Source: a virus. From it: 61,136 nt of DNA. The notes below the pieces were generated by a model. It saw only the letters and a program-made list of their open reading frames with translations. It had not been told where the DNA came from and made no database searches. The stretch spans positions 1-61,136 of IMG/VR virus record IMGVR_UViG_3300019124_000008. One strand, 5' to 3'. The position numbers were made by a program, and so were the translations under genes. Each line of letters starts with the position of its first letter. Position 1 is the first letter of the stretch. Below are positions 29,649 through 37,793 of the stretch, piece after piece.

Positions 29649-29678
29649 GGGAAGCAAGACAATAGCAACTTGCTTCCC
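29649..29678 (+). terminator. Hairpin after the small membrane gene
   Basis: GGGAAGCAAG and CTTGCTTCCC form a perfect ten-pair stem with a ten-base loop, 18 bases after the stop at 29631. No T run follows, so it may protect the mRNA end or terminate with a factor. Confidence 0.5.
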
Positions 29679-29681
29679 CGG

Positions 29682-29837
29682 ATGAGTGAAGTTTTTTGGT
29701 TTATCGTTTGGTTTATCGTTTTCTTATTGTTTCTTATCGTTTGGTTTATCGTTTTCTTATTCGGACAATCCGCGTACCAAACTCGGTTATTTGATAAAAA
29801 TTTTTCCCCGGATGCTTCCCCGGCTTTGATCGGCTAA
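29682..29837 (+). CDS. Possible hydrophobic protein from a DNA repeat
   Basis: 51 residues; FWFIVWFIVFLLFLIVWFIV is a continuous membrane helix encoded by two imperfect copies of TTATCGTTTGGTTTATCG at about 29701 and 29734. No ribosome site. Either a young small membrane gene or repeat-derived chance coding. Confidence 0.25.
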   Translation: MSEVFWFIVWFIVFLLFLIVWFIVFLFGQSAYQTRLFDKNFSPDASPALIG

Positions 29838-30746
29838 GCGAATAAAGGCGTTTTAAGCGCGTTTTATCTTTCAAGGCATACCAAAGTAAGGCTTTGACGG
29901 TCAAACAGCCGAGAGAGCCGTTTCTGCTCAAATGTGAAGGCATTCCATCAAGGTCAATCGGCGGCTGATCGGCATTGCTTCCCCGGATTGACCAGCCGCG
30001 TTAAACCAAGTTGTTAAACATTTTGAGCCGATTGTTTAACATCGAGGTATAAGCAAAAATTTATCATCCATCAATAAAAATTATAGTTATCCAAGCCGGG
30101 GATGACCTTAAATTTTGCCGGGGGTACACCGACCGATGTGCGAGCTTGCGCGTATGATTTTTGGTTTTCGATAAAATTCCAGCCGCGAGGAAAAAACCGT
30201 ATATACTAACGGATTTACTAACGGATTTACTAACGGATTTACTAACGGATTTACTAACGGATTTACTAACGGATTTACTAACGGACATACCAACGGGTCA
30301 TAAATCAAAGATCGCCACTCACCGACAACCCGAATTTTACCAAAAATCGCCTCGAAATTCAGCGTTTATCGAGCCGCCAAGTCGAATATCGGAACTTCAC
30401 ATCGGGGTTTAACATAATAAGTAACAAATAAGGGTGATACTTGGGGAGAGTATATTATTTAATAAGAGATCAATAAGAGATTACCATAATTTATACTCAT
30501 AAGAGCTACCATAACTTCTCTTTATGGGTAATAAAATCGGAACTTCTCCCTCTTTGGCATAATGGAATTGTCCTCGCGGGAATGATTCAAGAGATTCCCC
30601 GATTGAAAACTCCACACCAAGCAAATGTGGTCTCGAATTGGAGATCACTTCCCCTCACCCATAGCACATCTACTCCTTAACCCACCTTCAACCGGGTCAA
30701 GTTACCTTGCTGGCGAATCGAGCAATTCAACCCCCTCAAACCAAAG
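29838..30746. other. Non-coding AT-rich region
   Basis: About 900 bases with no convincing gene. It contains the 12-bp tandem array (30205-30300) and imperfect direct repeats ATAAGAGATTACCATAA/ATAAGAGCTACCATAA at about 30472 and 30500. It also holds GGGAAT/ATTCCC and CCACA/TGTGG hairpins (about 30579-30640) and repeated TGCTTCCCCGG. Such a region between the early island and the lysis and late genes is a reasonable site for an origin or the late promoter. No standard promoter was identified. Confidence 0.5.
30205..30300 (+). repeat. 12-bp tandem repeat array (possible origin iterons)
   Basis: ACTAACGGATTT repeated six times without gaps (30205-30276), then ACTAACGGACAT and ACCAACGGGTCA as decaying units. 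One unit is close to one helical turn, so all copies face the same side. The array is directly flanked by AT-rich DNA. Apparent reading frames through it (LTDLLTD or SVSKSVSK repeats) are products of the repeat. Confidence 0.75.
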
Positions 30747-30788
30747 AAAGGGTGATTCCCAAAAGGCGGCTTGACCCCTTTTTTTATC
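30747..30788 (+). terminator. Weak intrinsic terminator
   Basis: AAAGGG pairs with CCCTTT across about 24 bases, and seven T follow. It lies immediately upstream of the endolysin gene. Confidence 0.35.
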
Positions 30789-30821
30789 CGATTTTCAACC
30801 ACCGCCAATTTTTCAACTGCC

Positions 30822-31967
30822 ATGATGAAATTCAACCGAAAAAAATTCTTCAAACTCGCCACTCCGATCATCGAGCGAAGCCGGGGAGCCGGACTGCTTC
30901 AATCTCAGGTTGACAATCTCAACCGGCTGCTCGACTTCATCGAACGCGATTCGCGCTTTGCCAAGTTCAGCAAGCGGGTCGCCGTTCGCATCATCGCCTA
31001 TTTTCTCGCTACCGTTCAGCTTGAAGCGAAGACGAAAATGACGATCAACGGAAAGCGCGTCTTCGTCTCGAACTTCGCGCCAATCCGCGAGATGGGTGGC
31101 GACGGCTACCTCAACCGAATGTACGATACGGGTCGCAAGGCGCGGATTCTCGGCAATACGCTCGACGCCGATGGAGACGGAGCAAGATTCGCCGGAGCCG
31201 GGTACGTTCAGGATACGGGTCGCGCCAACGCGATCAAGCTCGGCAAACGCCTCAAGGGAAGGAAGATTCGCCGGAGCGACGTTCAAGGCGACTCGCTCAA
31301 TGATCTGAAGGTCATTGAGGCGTTCAATCGGCTGTCGAAAGGCGCGGATTCCGTTTCGATTGACGAGAACACGTTCGTCGCGGAGCCGGACTTGCGGCTC
31401 GTTCCTTGGGTCAGTTATGAATCGGCAATCGACGGGATGCTCACCGGAAGATTTACCGGACGCAAAATTACCGACTACGTTTCCGAGTCGAGGAACGACT
31501 ACTACAACGCTCGGCGCGTCATCAACGGCGTCGTTCCCGCAGTCGCCGAGGAAATCGCCGAGAACGCACGGAAATTCGAGACCGCGCTGATCGAGTCAGC
31601 CGAGGAAATGGTCTCGGTCAACCCGAAAGAACCGGATTCGATCAGGGTTCCCGCTCCCGCGAGCGATCTGCCGCCGGTCGTCGCCGCGTCGGAGCCGAAA
31701 AAGAACGACGACGATTTTTTCGGGTCGTACATCGACAAGCGAGTCACACCGGAAAACGCCGAGGAAGTCGCCAAGACGGTCGGCAAACCGCTCTGGAGCC
31801 GCATTCTCACTTGGCTCGGCGTTCTCTACGCCGCGCTCGAAGCCGGAAACGTCTATGCGTGGCTCGGCGCAGCGGTTCTCGTCGTCGGTCTCGTCCTGTT
31901 CATCTACCTGATGCGCGAGCCGATCAAGCGGGTTCTCTCCCGCGTCAAGACGAAGATCGTCGGCTGA
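30822..31967 (+). CDS. Endolysin, GH19-like, with C-terminal membrane anchor
   Basis: 381 residues from the ATG at 30822 (ATG 30825 also possible). The N-terminal region fits the lysozyme-like GH19 family: YFLATVQLEA (Glu68, likely catalytic), FAPIREMGG (Glu90), ARILGNTLDADGDGARFAGAGYVQDTGRANA. A variable middle is followed by a transmembrane helix at about 345-364 (WLGAAVLVVGLVLFIYLM) and a basic tail. Family endolysins normally lack this helix, so the enzyme would be inner-membrane bound. It would cut the peptidoglycan glycan strand at lysis. Confidence 0.75.
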   Translation: MMKFNRKKFFKLATPIIERSRGAGLLQSQVDNLNRLLDFIERDSRFAKFSKRVAVRIIAYFLATVQLEAKTKMTINGKRVFVSNFAPIREMGGDGYLNRMYDTGRKARILGNTLDADGDGARFAGAGYVQDTGRANAIKLGKRLKGRKIRRSDVQGDSLNDLKVIEAFNRLSKGADSVSIDENTFVAEPDLRLVPWVSYESAIDGMLTGRFTGRKITDYVSESRNDYYNARRVINGVVPAVAEEIAENARKFETALIESAEEMVSVNPKEPDSIRVPAPASDLPPVVAASEPKKNDDDFFGSYIDKRVTPENAEEVAKTVGKPLWSRILTWLGVLYAALEAGNVYAWLGAAVLVVGLVLFIYLMREPIKRVLSRVKTKIVG

Positions 31968-31983
31968 TGCGCTCCGCATTTCA

Positions 31984-32040
31984 TTTTTGGGTCATCTGGG
32001 TCACCGCTTATAGCGATGAACCAAGTGACCCAAAATTTTT
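31984..32040. repeat. Intergenic covarying hairpin, copy 9
   Basis: GGGTCATCTGGGTCACCGC with GCGATGAACCAAGTGACCC, ending AAAATTTTT. The T run makes this copy resemble a terminator for the endolysin gene. Confidence 0.85.
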
Positions 32041-32079
32041 CCATCAACCAATTCAACTGTCAAGGGAGACGTTACCGCC

Positions 32080-32817
32080 ATGTTTTGGATTATCGCTTCA
32101 ATCGCCTTTGTCATCGCTCTTTTCCTCGCCGCTCGCCACTTCAAAATGAAGAGAGCTGAAAAGAAAGCTCGCCGCCGACTTCCCTTTTACGGAGACCCCG
32201 ATCTGTCTGAGCTTTTCGGGTACGACACGCCGAAGGGAGCTTGGGTCGGAGCGCAGCGACCGCTTACCGCCGAGGAAAAGAACTTCATCTTCCCCCGCAT
32301 CGACGCGGGAATCGACATCTTTCTCGAATCGACCGCAAAGCTCGGCTACACCGCCTATCGGTCGCACCGCGACTTCCAGTTCGTTCTGCTCTCGGACATC
32401 GACCGCGACTCGGAAGGCAACCCGGCGATCAAGCTCCGGCTCGACCCCGGCAATCCTTGGATTGGAACCGAGTACGACAAAGGCGGCTATATGACGGTCG
32501 CCGGACTCGTTCTCGGACTCGGAGACCGGATTCTCACCGACCCGATGACGTTCCTTCCCCTGAACGCCGAGCGCGGAGCCTATTTGGTCGAGTCGGTCGC
32601 CAACGAATGCGAACACATCGGCGCGTTTTTCAACGACCGCGCTCTTTACGAGGAAACTTCAAGAGTTCACTCGCACCCGATCTACGACCGCACCGGCATT
32701 TCTCACCCGTACCTGCGGATTGTCGATACTCTTCGCGGTCTTATCGGACGCAAACGCCAGCCGATCACCTGCGGCTGCGCCGTCTTGGAGCAAAACAATG
32801 GAAAAAATCAGCTTTAA
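32080..32817 (+). CDS. Membrane-anchored hypothetical protein
   Basis: 245 residues. An N-terminal helix (WIIASIAFVIALFLAA) with basic KMKRAEKKARRR inside; the rest is soluble and beta/alpha mixed (FVLLSDIDRDSEGNPAIKLRL, ECEHIGAFFNDR). Position after the endolysin suggests a lysis or envelope role, but no holin or spanin signature is clear. Overlaps the next gene by 20 bp. Confidence 0.6.
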   Translation: MFWIIASIAFVIALFLAARHFKMKRAEKKARRRLPFYGDPDLSELFGYDTPKGAWVGAQRPLTAEEKNFIFPRIDAGIDIFLESTAKLGYTAYRSHRDFQFVLLSDIDRDSEGNPAIKLRLDPGNPWIGTEYDKGGYMTVAGLVLGLGDRILTDPMTFLPLNAERGAYLVESVANECEHIGAFFNDRALYEETSRVHSHPIYDRTGISHPYLRIVDTLRGLIGRKRQPITCGCAVLEQNNGKNQL

Positions 32818-33130
32818 CATTCCGCACATCGTCATTAATTCGCCGCTTCCCGACGACTTGCCGGACGGAGCCTTGGTGCGAATCGGAGACCGGCTTTTCC
32901 TCGCGGTCAGTTCCGGTCAGGTCGCGTCGCCGGAGCCGCCGCCGGTCGAAGAGCCGGTTCTTTTCGCTCTCGCGCTCGACGGAATCGGCTCGCAGATCGT
33001 CTTCGACCGCATTCCGACGCTCTACGACGCGAATTGCTGGACGATTGACGCGGTTGTTCAGTTTACCGAAAACGCCGACACCGGGTACATTGTCGGAAAC
33101 TTCGGCATCTTTTTGGTCGTAAGTGGTTGA
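32798..33130 (+). CDS. Hypothetical protein
   Basis: 110 residues from the ATG at 32798. Beta-rich with a proline linker (SPEPPPVEEP) and a hydrophobic end (GYIVGNFGIFLVVSG). Possibly a small structural or fibre-associated protein. Followed by a strong terminator. Confidence 0.6.
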   Translation: MEKISFNIPHIVINSPLPDDLPDGALVRIGDRLFLAVSSGQVASPEPPPVEEPVLFALALDGIGSQIVFDRIPTLYDANCWTIDAVVQFTENADTGYIVGNFGIFLVVSG

Positions 33131-33146
33131 AAGTTAAGTGAATAAC

Positions 33147-33178
33147 AAAAGGGAGACCTCGATGGGTCTCCCTTTTTT
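33147..33178 (+). terminator. Strong intrinsic terminator
   Basis: AAAAGGGAGACC with GGTCTCCCTTTT around a short loop, continuing into six T. Ends the endolysin-region transcript. Confidence 0.9.
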
Positions 33179-33266
33179 ATTGGAACACACATAGGTTTGT
33201 TAGAATTTTTTCAACTGCTAGAAATTTTCTTACCAATTTTCTCCACAAGGAAGGTTTACTGCCTCA

Positions 33267-34463
33267 ATGATCTATCAAACAACTACCAATTTACAGCAAT
33301 TTTCGTCGGGTTTCCGGCTCATTCTCCCGTTCGATTATCCACTCGCTGGCGGCGTGACCGCCGTCAACGAAACCGGAGACACTTGGGAAATCCGCATCGT
33401 CAAGCCGGACGGCAGTCAGATTCTCGTCAACGACTACGAATTTCCCGACAACTCAAAAGCCGAGATCGCCTGTCTGATCGAACCGCTCAACCTCGACCGC
33501 AAGGGAACCTACTACTATCAGGTCTCGAAGACGACCGGCAGCGCGGTTTTGAAGACTCCGGTACGTTCGTTTGAAGTCAACGCCTCGCTGCCGAACGGAG
33601 TCGTCGCGCCGGTCGAAAGCGGTCTCGCCGATTATTTTCCGATTTACGACTCGACCGGAGTGCTGACGCAATCGACGCTTCGCATCAACGAAAGTGGCGC
33701 ACTCGAACTTGACGGCACGTTGGTCGGCGGAGTCGCGCCAACGGCGTCGAGTGTATTCGGCTTTCCGGTCTTCCCCGACATCGGTCAGCGCGTTTATCAG
33801 TTCGCCACGAACATCCCGGCGGGTCACACCGACGCCTACCTCGTTCCGGCTGGCAAACGCCTCTTCGTGCGCGGCTATCAGGTGAGAAATCTTACTGGCA
33901 CGGCTGGCGCGGCATCGCTTCACATCAAGGACTCAGGCGGCACATACCGCCGGTTCAACCAGCAGAACACGGTCAACGGCAACTCGCATCGAGCCGACAT
34001 CAACCCGTTCATCGTTGAAGCCGGAGAGACGCTTGCCTTTTACTCATCGACCGGAAGCATGAATTACTATGCTCACGGCATTTTAATGGATAACACTTCG
34101 CGCATTAAGCGAGCGGTGGTCGAGCTTGTCAACGGAGATAACACGGTTTATACGGTTCCGTCCGGCAAGCGAGCCTTTCTCAGTTCGCTTACGCTCGGCG
34201 TGTTCGTCAACGTCACGACTCCGCACATCAACGTCATCAACGATTCGGGTTCGACCATCAGCCTGATTCCCTACTTCATTCCGAACGGTGCGACAAAAGC
34301 CTCAATCGGAGCGTGGGGAAGCGGCGTGGCGGTCGGCAACCTCGGAAGCAATACGGCGGCTGCGCCGGAATTGATGAACGCCGGAGACTCGCTCGTCGTT
34401 GAGGCGTCAGTCGGCGCGTCCGGCGCACGGTGCTATATCCTCTACATGGAACTCGACGCCTGA
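33267..34463 (+). CDS. Baseplate or fibre-type structural protein
   Basis: 398 residues, beta-rich. The first 115 (DTWEIRIVKPDGSQILVNDYEF, KGTYYYQVSKTTG) look like the N-terminal domain of baseplate upper protein (BppU-like) used to attach fibres. The C-terminal 230 residues hold two similar beta domains (AYLVPAGKRLFVRGYQVRN and VYTVPSGKRAFLSSLTLGV) and end with a small Cys-containing strand. Likely receptor-side tail protein; family match is by pattern only. Confidence 0.6.
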   Translation: MIYQTTTNLQQFSSGFRLILPFDYPLAGGVTAVNETGDTWEIRIVKPDGSQILVNDYEFPDNSKAEIACLIEPLNLDRKGTYYYQVSKTTGSAVLKTPVRSFEVNASLPNGVVAPVESGLADYFPIYDSTGVLTQSTLRINESGALELDGTLVGGVAPTASSVFGFPVFPDIGQRVYQFATNIPAGHTDAYLVPAGKRLFVRGYQVRNLTGTAGAASLHIKDSGGTYRRFNQQNTVNGNSHRADINPFIVEAGETLAFYSSTGSMNYYAHGILMDNTSRIKRAVVELVNGDNTVYTVPSGKRAFLSSLTLGVFVNVTTPHINVINDSGSTISLIPYFIPNGATKASIGAWGSGVAVGNLGSNTAAAPELMNAGDSLVVEASVGASGARCYILYMELDA

Positions 34464-34508
34464 TTTTGGGTCATTTAACCATCGCTCAAGGAACAATCAA
34501 CATTCATT

Positions 34509-35399
34509 ATGAAGAAGTTATTTTTAATCACACTCTTGGCGGCGACCGCGTTCGTGGCGACCGCCTTTTCACAAAAGCAGAACTCGGACTCGCTGGCAAT
34601 GAGCGATTCGTTCGCACTGATCGACTCAAGTAGCCGAATCGTCTCGCGCTGGTCTTGGCGGCAGTACGACCCAGACCCGGCTTTAGTTGACTTCGGAACC
34701 ATCCACATCGGACTCGCCAAACGCGAACTTTCCGGCGGTCTGAACACGATTTTCGGCAATCAGACGAGCAGCGTCGCCAAGCTGACCGGAGTCAGCAATT
34801 CGCTTTTCGGTTACAACGCCGGGGGAAGCCTCACGACCGGATTCAGCAACGCGCTTTTCGGTCAGTCGGCTGGCGGCTTGACTTCAACCGGCTACCGCAA
34901 CACGATGGTCGGCTTTCTCGCTGGCGGCTGGAATGTTCACGCCGCCGATAACGTCTATGTCGGCTTCCGCGCCGGAACGCAGCAGTCGGCTCGCGGAGCT
35001 TGCGAAGCGAACTTCAACGTCATGGTCGGCATGGAGAGCGGCTATCAGTCGCAGTGCGGCTCGCAGAACACTTTTATCGGACATTTCGCCGGACGCAGCG
35101 CGAACGGCAGCCGCAACGTCTTCATCGGCAAGGACGCCGGACGATTTTTCCAAGGCGACGACCGGCTGCAAATCGCCAACAACTCGGCTCGACCGCCGCT
35201 CATCGACGGATTTTTCGGAAACGAAACCGGCAGTCACGCTTGGCTCAAGATCAACGGCTTGCTCGTTCTCTCGCCGATGACGGTCGCCGCAGGATGCGAA
35301 CTCGGTTCCGTCTCGTTCGATGACTCGTATCTATACATCTGCGTTTCCGGCTCGCAATGGAAGCGACTGCCGCTTGAAGACTTCAAATTTGGGGGATAA
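34509..35399 (+). CDS. Exported fibre-like protein with YadA-head-like repeats
   Basis: 296 residues. MKKLFLITLLAATAFVATAFSQ is a clear signal peptide, unusual for a virion protein. Repeats such as SNSLFGYNAGGSLTTGFSNALFGQSAGGLTSTGYRNTMVGFLAGG follow the left-handed beta-roll pattern of trimeric adhesin heads. A C-terminal globular part ends GSVSFDDSYLYICVSGSQWKRL, common at fibre tips. It may be displayed on the lysogen surface rather than on the virion. A half copy of the intergenic hairpin (34463-34482) precedes it. Confidence 0.65.
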   Translation: MKKLFLITLLAATAFVATAFSQKQNSDSLAMSDSFALIDSSSRIVSRWSWRQYDPDPALVDFGTIHIGLAKRELSGGLNTIFGNQTSSVAKLTGVSNSLFGYNAGGSLTTGFSNALFGQSAGGLTSTGYRNTMVGFLAGGWNVHAADNVYVGFRAGTQQSARGACEANFNVMVGMESGYQSQCGSQNTFIGHFAGRSANGSRNVFIGKDAGRFFQGDDRLQIANNSARPPLIDGFFGNETGSHAWLKINGLLVLSPMTVAAGCELGSVSFDDSYLYICVSGSQWKRLPLEDFKFGG

Positions 35400-35401
35400 C
35401 T

Positions 35402-35773
35402 ATGCCAACTTACACGACTTTACCGCCGGGTGCGGATTTGATGCAGAACAAAACTCACGCCTTTGTCATTGTCTCGGTCTCAGGCGACGTTGACCTCGGC
35501 TATTGGTGGCAGAAGACCGGCGGCTCGGCAAGCGAAAAGCTCAAGGTGACGCTTCTCAAGCCGAACGGCACGACGGTCGAAAAACTCGCCGAAAGCGGCG
35601 AAGTCGATCTTGTCAATACGAACCCGCCGTCGATCAAGGTGCTGATCGCGCCTTCCGACATTAATTTTGTCGGAAATCTGCGGATTTTCGCCGAGTTCAA
35701 AATTGACGACAGTTGGATTCAGTCCGATGTCGTCACGATGTCGGTGACCGACGACCCGATTCCCGAAGCATGA
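35402..35773 (+). CDS. Hypothetical beta-sandwich-like protein
   Basis: 123 residues with alternating strands (KVTLLKPNGTTVEKLAESGEV, LRIFAEFKIDDSWIQSDVVTMSV). Resembles small domains attached to fibres. It begins two bases after the exported fibre-like protein, and its stop overlaps the next start (ATGA). Confidence 0.6.
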   Translation: MPTYTTLPPGADLMQNKTHAFVIVSVSGDVDLGYWWQKTGGSASEKLKVTLLKPNGTTVEKLAESGEVDLVNTNPPSIKVLIAPSDINFVGNLRIFAEFKIDDSWIQSDVVTMSVTDDPIPEA

Positions 35774-36237
35774 GGAAATTTATGAAAAATCTCTGGACGA
35801 AAATTCAACTGGCGTTCTACGCCAACCCGACAATGTGGATTTTCGCCGCCGGATGCCTCTTGGTCGCCTTGTGGATTTATCTGCCACAGGCGACCGACTC
35901 TTTCAGTAAGCGGCGATACGAGCGGAAGATCGAGCGGCTCGATAGAGAAATCGAACAGCTTGACCGCGAGATCGACCAAAAGAAAGATGACGGCATCCGA
36001 AGCGAAGCGAAAGCGGAAGCCTACCGTGAAGCGGCTGAAATCGAATCAGCCGAAACGGGTGCGATCAAACGACAAATCGAAAGGAAGAAACAAAATGTCA
36101 GGAAAATCGAAAACAAAACTGCTGATGACGCTTCTCGCGTTATTGCTGACGATGCTGTTCCAAGCGCAGACGAGCTTTGCTCAAGAGCGAACCGGCTCGG
36201 AGTCCGGTGCGACCTCGACAAAATCCGAAGACGTTGA
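35770..36237 (+). CDS. i-spanin-like protein
   Basis: 155 residues from the ATG at 35770. One N-terminal transmembrane helix (TMWIFAAGCLLVALWIYL) followed by a long charged coiled coil (KRRYERKIERLDREIEQLDREIDQKK). This is the plan of an inner-membrane spanin (Rz). The last 143 bp overlap another gene in a different frame, as in Rz/Rz1 pairs. Family identity is inferred from architecture and overlap. Confidence 0.6.
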   Translation: MRKFMKNLWTKIQLAFYANPTMWIFAAGCLLVALWIYLPQATDSFSKRRYERKIERLDREIEQLDREIDQKKDDGIRSEAKAEAYREAAEIESAETGAIKRQIERKKQNVRKIENKTADDASRVIADDAVPSADELCSRANRLGVRCDLDKIRRR

Positions 36238-36577
36238 GCTTCGTAAGACGTTAAGCCGCGCTCTCGATGTGATCGAAGGCAAGAACCGGGAAATTGCCGA
36301 GCTTAAATCCGTTCAGGCAGACACCGAAGCGGCACTCGCGTCAACCGAGCGGGTCGCCGAATGGCGCAAAAAAGAAGCCGACGCCTACCGAGCGGCAATG
36401 GAAGCCGAGCGCGAGGCGCGTCGAGCGACCGAAGCGAAGGCAGAGCTTACCGAACAGAAATTCCAGAAAGCGGAAGAACGCATCGCAGACCTCGAAAAGA
36501 AACTCAAAAAATCCAATAAAAGGAGTAAAATCCTCGGCGTAGTGGCGGCTGTTGCAGTCAGCTTGCTCGTCTTCTAA
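36095..36577 (+). CDS. Overlapping exported coiled-coil protein, possible spanin partner
   Basis: 160 residues starting inside the previous gene, after AAAGGAAG. Signal-like helix LLMTLLALLLTMLFQAQTSFAQ with no lipobox Cys, a long coiled coil, and a C-terminal transmembrane helix (ILGVVAAVAVSLLVF). The two-ended topology resembles a unimolecular spanin except for the missing lipid anchor. Could pair with the i-spanin-like protein to link inner and outer membranes. Confidence 0.55.
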   Translation: MSGKSKTKLLMTLLALLLTMLFQAQTSFAQERTGSESGATSTKSEDVELRKTLSRALDVIEGKNREIAELKSVQADTEAALASTERVAEWRKKEADAYRAAMEAEREARRATEAKAELTEQKFQKAEERIADLEKKLKKSNKRSKILGVVAAVAVSLLVF

Positions 36578-36598
36578 GAGGATTGGAAAGAACGACCA

Positions 36599-36964
36599 AT
36601 GACCAACGACCCGACAATTACTTCACAACCGACCGAAACCGGCTTCCTCGCCGGTCTTTTGAAATATCTCCCGATCATTCAATGGGTCTTGACCATTATC
36701 TGCGCCGTGTCGATTTATGCCTTGGCGCAGCGGGAGTCACAGACGATTCAGGCACAGGAAATGCGGCAGACGACCGAGCGCGTCAAAACGCTCGAAGGCA
36801 AGTTCCAGCAGTCGGAAATCGACACCGAACGGCGTTTCAGCGAGCTTAAACGCGAAATGATGACCAAGGAACTGTTCGAGGAATTTCGGCGCGGCGACAC
36901 GGAAACCAAACAGCGCATCGAGAAGACCTTGCAGATCATCCTCGAAAAGCAGTCGAGACGGTAA
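36599..36964 (+). CDS. Holin-like or XhlA-like membrane protein
   Basis: 121 residues. One transmembrane helix at about 24-45 (LPIIQWVLTIICAVSIYALA), then a coiled coil (TERVKTLEGKFQQSEIDTERRFSELKREM). Size and placement after the spanin-like pair fit a lysis accessory or holin. Only one helix is seen, so the call is tentative. Confidence 0.5.
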   Translation: MTNDPTITSQPTETGFLAGLLKYLPIIQWVLTIICAVSIYALAQRESQTIQAQEMRQTTERVKTLEGKFQQSEIDTERRFSELKREMMTKELFEEFRRGDTETKQRIEKTLQIILEKQSRR

Positions 36965-36987
36965 CGGGAACCTCGGAACCTCATAGG

Positions 36988-37003
36988 TTACTGTATAGTG
37001 TAA
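36988..37003 (+). promoter_or_regulatory. Class A palindrome variant
   Basis: TTACTGTATAGTGTAA, six bases before the ATG of the ParB-like gene. Overlaps the position where a ribosome site would be expected, and none of the usual GGGAG is present. Confidence 0.5.
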
Positions 37004-37008
37004 TTATT

Positions 37009-37590
37009 ATGAAAAAGATTACGAAAGTCACCGACCTCGACCTCGACCGGCGCAACGCCAATCGCGGTTCGGTGCGCGGAACTGCCGCTTTGGAAGAATC
37101 AATTACCCGGTATGGTGCGGGTCGTTCGGTTCTCGCCGACAAACACGGACGAATCATCGCCGGAAACACGACGACCGAAGTGTATGTCGGGATGGGAATG
37201 GAAGATGTCATCGTCGTTCCGACTGACGGGTCGAAACTCGTCGTCGTCCAGCGCACCGATCTCGATTTAGAGCGCGACAAAGCAGCCAGAGAACTCGCTC
37301 ACGCCGACAACCGCATCAATCAGATCGGCTACACGCCGGACGTTAATATGATCGAAGCGGATATGGTCGCCGGAGCCGATCTCGGCTGGTTGTGGCGCAA
37401 CGACGAGATCGAGGCGATGAAAGGCGTTGCACCGCCGCTCGAAGGCTCGGAGATCGACGCGATTCAGAACATGGACAAACTTCCCCGCTCCGACCGCAGC
37501 GAATACGAATTGACGGTCGTTTGCGAGTCTCAGGCGAGGCTCGATGAGGCGCGTCGGCTGCTTCAGGACAACGGATTCTACACCAAATAA
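37009..37590 (+). CDS. ParB-like nuclease-fold protein
   Basis: 193 residues. The first half has the ParB/Srx pattern: DLDLDRRNANRGSVRGTAALEESITRYGAGRSVLADKHGRIIAGNTTTE, including the GxGR-type loop. The usual HTH of chromosomal ParB is not seen. Phage copies often lie upstream of terminase and may act on DNA ends or regulate packaging. No ParA is present, so partition is unlikely. Confidence 0.75.
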   Translation: MKKITKVTDLDLDRRNANRGSVRGTAALEESITRYGAGRSVLADKHGRIIAGNTTTEVYVGMGMEDVIVVPTDGSKLVVVQRTDLDLERDKAARELAHADNRINQIGYTPDVNMIEADMVAGADLGWLWRNDEIEAMKGVAPPLEGSEIDAIQNMDKLPRSDRSEYELTVVCESQARLDEARRLLQDNGFYTK

Positions 37591-37592
37591 CG

Positions 37593-37778
37593 ATGAACAA
37601 ACAAAACTCCTGTCAAATCCTCAAAAAACAAAGACCGGAGTTGGAGACGGTTCCCTGCTGCCGGAAATGCCACAAACTGCTCGAAAAAACTGAAGAGTAC
37701 GGCTTCTGCTGTACGCTTGACGAGCATTTGAGCCTCTACAAGCCGACAGCGCGGAAACCGAATCCGCTCCGCAGTTAA
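37593..37778 (+). CDS. Small Cys-rich protein
   Basis: 61 residues. PCCRKCHKLLEKTEEYGFCCTLDEH has Cys pairs spaced for a zinc ribbon. Starts three bases after the ParB-like gene. Unknown role. Confidence 0.55.
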   Translation: MNKQNSCQILKKQRPELETVPCCRKCHKLLEKTEEYGFCCTLDEHLSLYKPTARKPNPLRS

Positions 37779-37793
37779 ATTCAACACCACGCG

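Noticed and set aside
30205-30300. CRISPR array
   Set aside because: Units are 12 bp with no spacers between them and no cas genes nearby.
30161-30412. Protein-coding frames LTDLLTD and, on the other strand, SVSKSVSK
   Set aside because: Both are products of translating the 12-bp repeat; no ribosome sites.
30540-30660. tRNA gene
   Set aside because: Two small hairpins are present, but no acceptor stem, no T-loop GTTCRA and no plausible anticodon arm.
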